In this document: piece after piece, positions 11,134-21,684 of the stretch
Layout of the letters: every line of letters starts with the position of its first letter
Numbering within the stretch: the first letter of the stretch is position 1
Assembly: GCA_024138025.1 (NCBI GenBank)
Contig: JAMXBD010000012.1
Span: 992,001 to 1,056,000, forward strand
Length of the DNA stretch: 64,000 bases
Direction: 5' to 3'
Origin: Combretum micranthum
Lineage: Eukaryota; Streptophyta; Magnoliopsida; Myrtales; Combretaceae
Translations under genes and position numbers: made by a program
The notes under the pieces: model-generated
Told to the model about the DNA's origin: nothing
The model's input: the letters and a program-made list of their open reading frames with translations, nothing else
Database searches by the model: none

Positions 11134-12007
11134 CTCCTCAACTATTAAATGAATACCAATAGATTTCCTAAAGTTTCAATGCGTGACTAAACCTCATTAT
11201 AGCATCTGAAAATACATAAAAAATACTCATACATTGATTACCAAAAAAAAAAAAAAAAAAATTCATATCTTGAGTATACCCATAAATTTTTAATGGTTTG
11301 TGAGTTATCTACAATATTCAAAATTTGTAAAAGCTAGAACCACAGTTTAAAAATGGGATGAGGTCTATTCATATCTTACCAATTATGTAGGAGATATATT
11401 TGCAAGTATATTGTATGCAAGTCAAAGTATTCCTAAATATCCACTCATCCATAGGACTATACCTATAGTAATATAATATAATCCAAATTAATTAATAAAA
11501 TAGTAACCAAAAGGCAACAACTTTTACGAAAAGCAAACTTTTCGATTGAAATAACCGGAAAGGAAATTTCTTCCATTCCTTTTTTTTTTTTTTTTTTTAG
11601 CACAAGTATTAAAGGCATCTTATTAGAGGTATCGGGGTGAGTGCGACACTAGAGTTTACGATCTCCATGAGATTTGTGATTCAGTTAATCTTGATCAGGT
11701 ATAAAATTTGCTTGAGATGTTTAAACTATTAAAAATTTATCTTAAAATTTTAGAATGATAAAAATATTATAAAAAAACTTTACAAATTTCAGTATTCCAC
11801 GTAATATTTTATATCTTATAAAGCCTATATGATATAAATGATAAGTTTTTAGAATGGCTCATGATGGGTTCTGAAAATTGCATTTTTAGAATATGATATG
11901 AGTAAATCTCATCCACAAACCATATGTATCTATTCATCCCGATTTGGGAGTCATTACCTTAAAGAAGTTATAGTGTAAAAGTCGATATATTTGAAGGGAG
12001 TTGATTG

Positions 12008-12352
12008 GGGTCTGTTTGGATTATTAAATTTTTATTTTTATCGTATTTGTATCTGATTTATATTTGTAACTTATCTATATCATATATGTATCATATCTAT
12101 TTGATCGATTTATAAGTAAAATTGTTAGTTTTTTATGGATATGTGTTTCTTGACAAATGGATTATCGGATTTTTATCTGTATTGTATCTATATCTGATTT
12201 GCATTTATAACTTATCTATATCATATTCGATTGATCAATTTATAAGTAAAATTATTAATTTTTTATGGGTATATGTTTCTTAATAAATTACTATTTGAAA
12301 ACATAAAAATATAATATTAAAGTTATCCGCATACGATGGAACAAATAAACTT
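12008..12352. mobile_element. Tourist/PIF-like MITE in copy B, with internal duplication
   Basis: It starts GGGTCTGTTTGGATT and ends in a degraded ATGGAACAAATAAAC complement of the same terminus. An internal segment of about 120 bp (about 12025-12145) is repeated at about 12160-12275. It belongs to the family at 16245, 43659, 45689 and 53639; copy A has only the right part. Target duplication is not clear here. Confidence 0.6.
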
Positions 12353-12786
12353 AATTAACCCTGGCTTTCCAGCAAATTGTCTTTTTCAAACAACAACCCA
12401 GGATGCAACAAGTTTCACAAAAGCAAAAATTTTTGTTCCAAGATTTTAAGTCTTAGATTGTGGTCCCATGGGGGACCAATGACAAATACGTCATGACGTT
12501 GAAATAACTGGGAACGAACTTTCTTCGAATTGATCCTAGAGGTTACTGAATATTTATATTATTTAAGATGGGAAAATAGAGCTTCATATTTAATATCCTA
12601 ATTTACTAAATGAATTCCTTTAATTTTGAAATAGAGAAAGTTATTGCATAAATTAGTTATACGATGTCTTTTTTTTATAACTTGAATTACAAAAAATAAT
12701 GTTGAAAGTTTATGTACTTTAAAATAATTCATGACTTAAAATTTTCTAAATAATTTGTAACAAAAAATGTATACACTTATTTTATA

Positions 12787-13771
12787 TAAGTGGATAATGC
12801 ACCCGCGATGCATGTGTAAATAAAACAACACAACATATATAAATTAAATAGATATATTATTTTAATAGGTTAAAAGAGGACAACCTTAATCAGTCTTAGA
12901 AATCAAGAAATTAATTACAAATCATAATTACAGTTGTATTTTTCACACGTAACTTCTGCATATTGGGTAACTGTCATGCATAAATATGGTATCAGAAATT
13001 TAAATCAGTATATAAAGATACATGCTTAGGCTAAAAAAAGAAAAAACTAAGTCTATTCAACTCCTATTTAATTCTATTCAAACTCTATTTAATTTCATGA
13101 TTTCAGGGATACCAAAAATATTTTACTCCATATGCTAAAAAAGAAAAAGACTATGTCTATTTAATCCCTATTTAATTCTATTCAAACCCTATTTAATTTC
13201 ATGATTTGAAGGATACCAAAAATATTTTATGCTGAAAAAACTATGTCTATTCAATCTCTATTTAATCATATTCAAACCCTATTTAATTTTCATGGTTTCA
13301 GAGATATAAAAATAGTTTATGCCTACATGCTAAGAACATTATATTAAAAAACATTTACACTAAAGACATCAAAGGGGGTGGTTTTGCCTTAATAGTATAG
13401 ATATGCTAAAAAAAAGAAAACACTATATCTACAACCCCTATTTATCTATTCAAACCTTATTTAATTTCATGATTTCAAGATATCAAAAATATTTTACGTG
13501 AAAAAGGATATGTCTATTCAACCTCTATTTAATTCTATTTAAACCCTATTTAATTTCACAATTTCAAGGATACCAAAAATATCTTACGCCCATATGTTAA
13601 AAAACGAAAAGACTATGTTTATTCAACCCTTATTTAATTATATTCAAACCCTATTTAATTTTCATGATTTTAGGGATATAAAAAATATTTTATACATATA
13701 TGCTAAAAACATTAAATTAAAAATATTTACACTAAAGATACAAAAGGGGGTAGTTTTGCTTTAATAATATA
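12787..13771 (-). mobile_element. Insertion in copy B, possibly a degenerate Helitron, with minisatellite
   Basis: Copy A runs straight through this point (about 5312), so the 985 bp are an insertion. On the minus strand one edge reads TTTATATTATTAAAGCAAAAC and the other edge has a GC-rich hairpin-like ATGCATCGCGGGTGCAT followed by TATCCACTT. This arrangement resembles Helitron ends (TC start, hairpin before CTRR), but neither terminal motif is perfect and no clear duplication flanks it, as expected for Helitrons. The interior is mostly a tandem repeat. The family call is tentative. Confidence 0.45.
13025..13770. repeat. Minisatellite, ~100-bp units in a higher-order pair
   Basis: About six imperfect units share a CTATTTAATTCTATTCAAACC-like core followed by ATTTCATGATTTCA and ACCAAAAATATTTTA. 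Units start near 13035, 13150, 13240, 13420, 13515 and 13610. Three-unit blocks plus a shared CACTAAAGA...AAGGGGG tail repeat at about 13029-13390 and 13400-13770. Confidence 0.8.
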
Positions 13772-15412
13772 AATATTTCAAGTACTCATATTATTGGTGT
13801 ATAAAATTTAATATATACTAATAGACAATGCAACCATACTACAAATGTAAAAGCAATCATAGGAGTTATCGTTCCAATTGCATTACTTAAAACCACATGC
13901 AATTTTCTATTTCGATTTATATATTTTCCACATTTGCAAGTTGCAAATATAGTGGATGAATATTGATAACTTACTGTGAATGACTTAATGTGGACAAGTA
14001 TGATAAAATATGCATCTAAGGATGCATTTAGAAAATACTAAAAACAAAAGGTTTGAAACACACTAAAAATGGGTTCATATAGTTCTAAATTTTTCGTTTT
14101 GAAATTCTAATAACATGCTACCATTTACGAGTAAAGGAATATAAAATGCATATTAATAACTTTCTATATGCAATATATCTGATTCCACTTCATTCGTGTG
14201 AAAAAATGAACTTATTGGACGATTACCCTCCGCTCTCTCTTTCTCTCTCTTCTCTCTTCACATAACAAACTATCCTCAATCACACACACAACTCATGTAT
14301 TACTTTTATTTGATGGCATTTGTCATAAATAGAAGAGGTTGACTACACTTGAGTACGACGTGTGAACTTATTATTGGGGTTATGAATGAATTAAATTATT
14401 TATAAATTACTTGAATTCATTTTCTATATTCACTTAAATTATACTCTAAAATTATAGAGCTTAAGCTTGAATATTATGTACTCAAGTAGTTTATCAAATT
14501 AAATTTGAACTCCATAATATATAGTTGGATCCATTTGCAAGTCTAATCAATTTTGAGCTGATTTTAAATGTTAATCGAGTCTAAGTTGAGTCTTTGTAAT
14601 AATATATTTTAATTTGAACAAAAAGATATTTTCAAATAAATCAAGTTCAAATAAATTTAATCGCATCAAGTCGAGTTTTTCCGCTACTATTTTAACTCAT
14701 GCTCAAATTTCAAAATTTTTAGTTGAATTTTAGCTTGACGTCGTCATAGTATTATATCAATTCTGCTTATTTACAACTCTAGTTCACAAGATATAAAAAT
14801 CAAGGAAAATGTAATGTTGCGTTTGGCAATTTTGAATGAAGTAAAAATGAGAAAAAATCACAAGAAATGCAAGGAAAAGTAACTTTTATTTTTAATTTGA
14901 ATGATTATTTTAGAAATAGAAGGAAATGAGAGGAAATGTTTGTATTCTATAAATCCATAGTATAGACAGACTAAAATATCCATTATTTAAAAATTTTAAA
15001 CTTTATCTAAGGTATTTGTCTAATTTTACGTGTTCCACCTATTTCTTTGACGAAGGAAAAAAAATTATTTGGCATTAAAGTTCTACTAATATCTCCATTT
15101 TTCCATCCCTTTCTTCCCTTTTTATTCATTTTATGTACTCAAACATAAACTTGCTTTGATTTTGAGATTTACATAGCTTGCACCGGTTTCACCCTTAAAA
15201 CGGTTCTCTTTTGAGTAGGTAGAATATTTGAGTTTACAACTTAAGATATTACTGAAGAAACAAAAGTTTACAATGTATGTTTGTGTACTATTTTTTAAGA
15301 CAAGGGTGTGAGAAAAAAATAAAGAGTCCATAAATCATGAATAAAAACAACTCAAAATATGTGAATTTAAAATAATTAAATATTAAAAATTTTCAACAAA
15401 ATTTATATATAT

Positions 15413-17360
15413 ACTCCTCAACTATTAAATGAATACCGATAGATTTCCTAAAGTGTCAATGTGTGACTAAACCTCATTATAGCATCTGAAAATACACAAA
15501 TAATACTCATCTTAGTTATATAAAAAAAAAAAATCATATTTTTAGACAGCATTGGTTTGTGAATTATTTACAATTTTCAAAATTTATAAAAGCTGGAACC
15601 ACACTTTAAAAGCCTATGAGGTCTATTCGTATCTTTCCAATTATATAGGAGATATATTGGCAAGTATATTGTATGCAAGTCAAAGTATTCCTAAGTATCC
15701 ACTCATCCATAAGATTATACTTATAGTAATATCATATAATTCAAATTAATTAATAAAATAATAACCAAAAGGCGACAACGTTTACGAAAAGTAAACTTTT
15801 CGATTGAAATAACCGGGAAGGGAATTTCTTCCATTCCTTTTTTTTTTTTTTAGCACAAATATTAAAGGCATCTTATTAGAGGTATAGGGGGGCAAGGGCG
15901 ACATTAGAGTTTATGATCTCCACGAGAGTTGTGATTCAGTTAACCTTGATCAGGTATAAAATTTGCTTGAAATGTTTAAACTGTTAAAAATTTATTTTAA
16001 AATTTTAGAATTATAAAAATATTATAAAAAACTTTACAAATTTCAGTATTCCACAAGATATTTTATATCCTATAGAGCCTATATGGTATAAACTATAATT
16101 TTTAGAAAGGGACGTGACAGGTTCTGAAAACTCATATGAGTAACTCTCATCCACAAACCGTATGTACCTATTCACCTTGATTTGAGAGTCATTACCTTCG
16201 AGAAGTTATAGCGTAAAAGTCAATATATTTGAAGGCAATTGATTGGGCTTTATTTAGATTTTTATATTATTATCTGTATCGTATTTATATTTGATCTATA
16301 TTTATAATTGATCTGTATTATAGTTGTATCGTATTTGTTTGGTTAGTTTATGAGTAAAATCATTAGTTTTTCATATATATATATATTTTTAATAAATATT
16401 TATTTAAAAATGATAAAAATATGATGTGAAAGTGATAAGAATTTGATGAAACAAACAAACCTAATTAACCCCGGCTTTCCAGCAAATTATCTCTTTGAAA
16501 CAAGAAACCAGGAGGCAACAACTTCTACAAAACGCAAAATTTTTATTCCAAGATTTCAAGTCTTAGACTGTGGTCCCGCGGAGGACCAATAATAAAGACG
16601 TCATGACGTTGAAATAACTGGGAAGGAAATTTCTTCGAATTGATCCTAGCAGTTACTGAAAGCTTCATATGTATTATCCTAATTTACTAAATGAATTCCT
16701 TTATTTTTGAAAGAGAGAAAGTTATTGCATGAATTAGTTATACAACCTCTTGTTTATAAATTGAATTTCGAAAAATAATGTTGAAAGTTTATGTACTTTA
16801 AAATAATTCATGACTTAAAATTTCTAAATAACTTGTAACAAAAAATGTATACACTTATTTTATGTATTTCAAGTACTTGTATTATTGGTGTATAAAATTT
16901 AACATATACTAATAGACAGTGCAACCGCTCTGTAAGCGTAAACATAGGAGTTATCGTTCCAATTGCATTACCTAGAAGCTACATGCAATTTCCCATTTCG
17001 GTGTATATGTTTTCCACATGTGCAAGTTGGCAAACTTAGTGGGTGAAATATTGATAACTTTTACTTTGCATGGTTTAATGAGAACAAGGATCTAAGGATG
17101 CAGTTAGAAAATACTAATTAAAAACAAAAGGTTTAAAACACACTAAAAAATGGGTCATATAGTTATAAATCTTTTGTTTTGAGATTTTAATAACGTGCTA
17201 CCGTTTATAAGTAAAGGAATATAAAATAAATATTAATAATTTTCAATGTGTGATATCATTTATCTTATTATAATTAAGTGAGTCCATTTCATTCGTGTAA
17301 AAAAATAAACTTATTAGACGATTATCTTCCTCTCTCTCTTCGCGTAACAAACTATCCTCA
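15413..17360. repeat. Local repeat unit, copy C (right end diverged)
   Basis: This copy matches B from its start (15413 with 11134) through the MITE at 16245 to the pyrimidine tract at about 17330. It then diverges into unrelated sequence after AACAAACTATCCTCAATTA. It lacks the Helitron-like insertion (crossing point near 16862). There is no coding signal. Confidence 0.8.
16245..16461. mobile_element. Tourist-like MITE in copy C
   Basis: Terminal GGGCTTTATTTAGATT pairs with GATGAAACAAACAAACC at the other end. The interior carries the GTAAAATCATTAG and TAAAAATGATAAAAATATGATG blocks shared by the family at 12008 and 53639. The terminal match is imperfect. Confidence 0.55.
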
Positions 17361-18280
17361 ATTAGCCTCCCACCCCTCTTCTTCTCTTTAACAATTGTTT
17401 TTTTCCCACAAACAGCTCGTATGCATGATGCTTTAGTACCTATTATTATAAAGTTGACACATCTTCTTATTGGACTCCACGTCTCTATTGTATAAAATAT
17501 AATGTTTTTAAGCCTTACTTTTATTTATTTATTTTTCTTGTCACCAATAACTATCAGCCCCCACTTAACATAGGAACTTCCTTTCTTTCTCTACACTCTT
17601 TTCCTTTAAGTTGTCACACACTTACACTCGACCTAATTCAACAAAGTCAAAAGTTTTTCAATCAATTATAAAAATCTTTCAATCAACCCCTTTTATCTGT
17701 GGCAATAAAAAAAAAAAAAAAAAAACCTTCTTATCAAGTGTTTTTTCCTATATAATTTAATCGTACATATTTTTGAACACCCGTATAATTGCTGCACGCT
17801 CTACTAGTATAGTTATAAAAATACTATTTAAAAAAAAAAAAAAACGAAAACTTGGTCTGTCAATTCAATTGTAGTATATGCGAATATTTAAGACAAATAC
17901 TATTACCAAGGACTAAGCTTCTTTCAGTGTCTGTATTGGCTATATGATTATCACTTATTTTCTTACCCCTTCCGAAAGGAAGAATCATAAATCTGTCACG
18001 ATCATCATTAGCACATGGACCTTGACAAAAGGAATGCTTTTAGCCAATCATCTCCAAATTAAAAGGACGTAAAATTTCTGCCAAACAAACCTACTTCAAT
18101 TAGGATTCAAAGTCAATTATAGTGTGCTTGTCTTCCATTGGAAATCCGATCCTCACTTGCATATATGATCCATCATATGATCACATTTGGATTTCAAAGC
18201 TTCCGGTTCGAATTGCGTCGCATATCACCTATACCATGATCAAATTGGGATGGCATGCACATATTATTGATGTATTGTGT
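17361..18280. other. Gene-free AT-rich stretch
   Basis: I see no gene or full element here. It has poly-A runs at about 17707-17725 and 17831-17844 and no conserved frame longer than about 75 codons. Confidence 0.5.
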
Positions 18281-18289
18281 TCACATCGA

Positions 18290-18985
18290 AGTTCACATAT
18301 AGCTAACAAAGATACATTATCATGTTTTTTGGATCCTACATCATGACAGGTCCAAATTGGTCTTGATACTTGTATATTTATACTATTGTGCCATGTCAGA
18401 TATCATTAACCCTAATGCATATACCATATTAGAAAAGTAACATGTACATATAGGATCATATGAAAGTAATGATGCTAACTTTTTATCGAATTTATGATTT
18501 AAATTTTGGTCTACTTTAATATCAAATTGATATAATTTTAGATATAGGGTTTTCACTATTGAAAAATAACAAAATTGATATGATTTTAGATATATCAAAA
18601 TTAGAGTATTAGTGTCTTGTTTCATATATAGGTAACAAAGATACATTAAATTATATAATGATCACAAATAATTTGTCTATATCATAATCATATTTATCGT
18701 ATCTTATATCATGACAAATTCATCTATGTCTTTGTACTTGTATCATATTTTTATTATCATACCATATCAGATATCATTAACCTTAACACAAACGCCATAT
18801 AAGAAAAAGTAACATATGTAAATAAGACCGTATGAAAGTAAAGATAATAGTTTTGGATTGAATTTATTATTTAACTTTTGGTCTACTTTGATATGAAATT
18901 GCTGCTATTTTAGATATAAGGTTTTCAATATTGTAAAATAATAAAATTGATATGATTTTAGACAAAATCAATATTAGATGTTATA
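18290..18985. repeat. Tandem duplication, two diverged ~340-bp units
   Basis: The first unit (about 18290-18620) and the second (about 18625-18985) share, in order, TAACAAAGATACATTA, ATCATGACA, CAGATATCATTAACC, TTTTGGTCTACTTT, GGTTTTCA and AATTGATATGATTTTAGA. Divergence is substantial. No coding frame is conserved. Confidence 0.75.
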
Positions 18986-19586
18986 ACACCCCAATATTAT
19001 AACCAAACTGGTTTCAAAATTGAATCTACGGCTAGCATGAAGCATAATGGATAAAATTATTTAGGGTGCTCTAAATAACTACCAACATAACACATGAGAC
19101 TTAGAAAACTAGATTGCTACAAACTACAAAGCCATTACAGCCTAAAGGATAAAGCAACTCATAGTTAAATTCCATTTAATAATAATGTTTTATTCATGTG
19201 ATGCATATATATAGGTTCATAATAAAACTTGAAATAACTATCAAAGAGAATAACTAAAAAGGAAAAATATCTTATTGAGTAAGCAAATGCGTAAATATGA
19301 AATCTAAATATATAAAAAGCATTCCTTATAAACGATAAAAATAAATTAAACTAAATAACATAATGAAAACTTAATAAATTATCTGAATAGGTTAAGATCT
19401 TTTTATAAAACTGGCTAGAAATTGGTCTCATTGACCTCTTATACACACGGTTGGATTTTTTTTTTTTTTTTTTTTACCATTATAACGGAAGAGGAAAATC
19501 GACCCTAAGATCTCTCGTATATGAGATATCAGTAAAGATGTTACTAGATTACAAGATCATTGGTACATGGTTCAACTTCTTGTGTA
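18986..19586. other. Gene-free stretch, LTR-like fragment possible
   Basis: It opens with GTTATAACACCCCAATATT, a style common at plant LTR starts, but no partner terminus is visible. It contains a poly-T run at about 19457-19476. No gene is supported. Confidence 0.35.
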
Positions 19587-19594
19587 CGTGTTAG

Positions 19595-20161
19595 TAGGGA
19601 TGCAAGCGGGATGGATCGTTATAGGATACTCAACCGCCCAACCCGCTAAAAACCCTATAGGGTTTTGGGGCGGGTTTTGGTATTAAAAAAAAAAAAAACC
19701 TCGATAAGTTATCGGATCGGGTTTTGGATTTATTATATAACCCATTGGAAAAACTCGACCCGACATAAATTTAAAATATTAAAAAATTAAAAATATTAAG
19801 TTGTCGGAGCAAGGAACACATTTATATTCTATGTATGTGAAAATAAGTGGAAATAAAGTGTCTGCATCATTTTATATGATATTATTGTCTAAAATTCATT
19901 CTTTCAATATAAGTATTTGTATCATTAATAACTTCAAATAAAATTCTTTCTTTTGCTTTTTTCTTTTAAAAAAAATTGAAAATCTTATAGTCGGGTCGGG
20001 TTATGGGTTCCTTAAAACCCTAGCAACCCTAGCAGGTTGGGTTTGGGAATGATAAAAAAAATCCAATAGGATTTTTCTCGTGTTCTGGGATACCCATTAA
20101 GACTCGGGTCTGGTTTGGATTTCAAAAAACCCATCCCGAACCCACCCCGATTGCATCCCTA
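19595..20161. mobile_element. hAT-type MITE, 567 bp, perfect 8-bp target duplication
   Basis: Left terminus TAGGGATGCAAGCGGG; the right terminus in reverse complement is TAGGGATGCAATCGGGG. It is flanked by CGTGTTAG at 19587-19594 and 20162-20169. Subterminal GGGTTTTGG and ACCCGA motifs repeat in inverted orientation. There is no transposase ORF, so it is non-autonomous. The 8-bp duplication and TAGGG terminus fit the hAT superfamily. Confidence 0.9.
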
Positions 20162-20169
20162 CGTGTTAG

Positions 20170-20660
20170 AAGTAGGAACACACCATCAAACCGATGATTA
20201 TCCCTCAAAAGGAAACCAAAACGCGCGTCTTGGAATCCACCAGGCTGAGAGACCTGCTTATCCACATATTGATCGCTAAAGTCCATAGAGCATTATTATC
20301 CTGAAGTTCCCGGCGCTCAAAAGTCACCCATAGTATACTACATTTGTCTTAAAAGAAATGGCGTGTAAGCCACTGAAGACTTTTTCTCTTTGAAAAAGGA
20401 GGTTTGCTATCTTCTTCGGTGATCTTTCATAGGTAGACGTGACGAACCGGGATCATGATGCTAGAACGATCGTGTGGAAGCCGAAATAAGAGGAAACATA
20501 AAAGGGCTAAATTATCCTCACATATATCCATTGCAAGGATTCTAATTATCATCTAACAGAAACTAAGCCAGAGACTCGATGCAGAGACCAGAGAGTGCGC
20601 TTGAGGTGTAATAAAAGGGGTGGGGGAACAAAAATCTACTGGAAGAAAAAGCGAATTCTT
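20170..20660 (-). other. Unassigned stretch of higher complexity with a short ORF hit by the MITE
   Basis: Composition is less AT-rich than the surroundings. A minus-strand frame starts at ATG 20286 and would run MDFSDQYVDKQVSQPGGFQD... to the MITE target site. Removing the MITE and one target copy keeps it open for about 15 more codons. I do not recognise the product, and it could be a fragment of an older transposon or a chance frame. Confidence 0.25.
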
Positions 20661-21679
20661 GTAATATTTACTAGAGACGTGAGATAAATTGACACGTTGT
20701 GTGCGGTGTCTATTGAATCGATTCTCGAGGGAGGATTATGGTAAGGCTATTAAACCAGTTAATGATTTGGTTCAAAACTTAAATATTCTAAACAATAACT
20801 CAATTTTGAATCGACATGGGATAAAATTACATCAAATTTAGGGTAAGTTCAATCAAGAACACAACGTTTAATGAGTAAATTTATTAAATCATAACATTTA
20901 GAGAAGTAAGTCCATTGAGGTTACTATTGATACATGTCATAACGTATTGAATCTTTTAAGTTTTAATTTTAAATATTTCTCATGTTAACACGTGTCAATG
21001 GTAATCTCAATTGACCTACTTTCATTGGTAAAAATGTGGTCTTCTAAGGCGAATTTATTTATCTCGGTAGATCTAAATTTTGTCTCAGTAGATCTATTGA
21101 GTGAAAAATTTTACCTTAGATTCTTACATTAGATGATAGGCCATATTAGGGAAAAAGAGGCGAAACTCACCTCCCATTAGACATATGAGGCGAATTTCAT
21201 CTCGTACATGGTAGTCATGCCTCTTGCTTTTTTTTTTTTTTTAAATAAAAACTGTATTGTTTAAAAATTTGAAAATTTTAAGTTAGTATTTTGAATTTTA
21301 TAATTTATTATAATTTATATTACAAATTTTTAATGTTAATTATAAATGTTAATATTTTATTAGAAATATTATACTAATAATCATAATCAATCACATTTTT
21401 TACTTAAATTTTATAAATAGTTAAAATATTATATTGCCACTAATATATTTATATTTGTGCACATATTATGCATTTCAAATCATCATATACCTAAAACATT
21501 AAATAAAATTTATCAATTACTTGAGAAACATTATGGAAATACTAATTAAAAAAGAAAAAACCATACTCTAATAATAGTAAGATATTACCTTGATTCTAAT
21601 GTTGTTGAATTTGTAGTAACAAACTCATAAGATGATCTAAACCTGCAAAATAGATACATAAAAATATTAGTTTAGAAGG
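20661..21679. other. Gene-free stretch, left flank of a GAGGCGAA-type repeat
   Basis: Around 21155-21230 are repeated GAGGCGAAACTCACCTC / GAGGCGAATTTCATCTC motifs. These also occur at 24080-24190 and 38880-39075 and mark a dispersed repeat family. The rest is AT-rich without coding signal. The solo LTR at 21685 splits this repeat. Confidence 0.5.
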
Positions 21680-21684
21680 ATCAT

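Larger units (their letters stand above)
11134..15412. repeat. Local repeat unit, copy B (about 4.3 kb)
   Basis: The start (ACTCCTCAACTATTAAATG) recurs at 15412 where copy C begins, so B and C are head-to-tail. B shares 12240-12786 and 13770-15400 with copy A. Compared with A it lacks the Cassandra and has an extra 985 bp (12787-13771). Compared with C it has an extra segment at about 14285-14420. No supported gene is present. A poly-A run (11244-11261) and a poly-T run (about 11579-11598) are in the first 500 bp. Confidence 0.85.

Noticed and set aside
13025..13770. CRISPR-like array
   Set aside because: The spacing is repetitive, but units are ~100 bp, imperfect and without unique spacers; this is a plant minisatellite.
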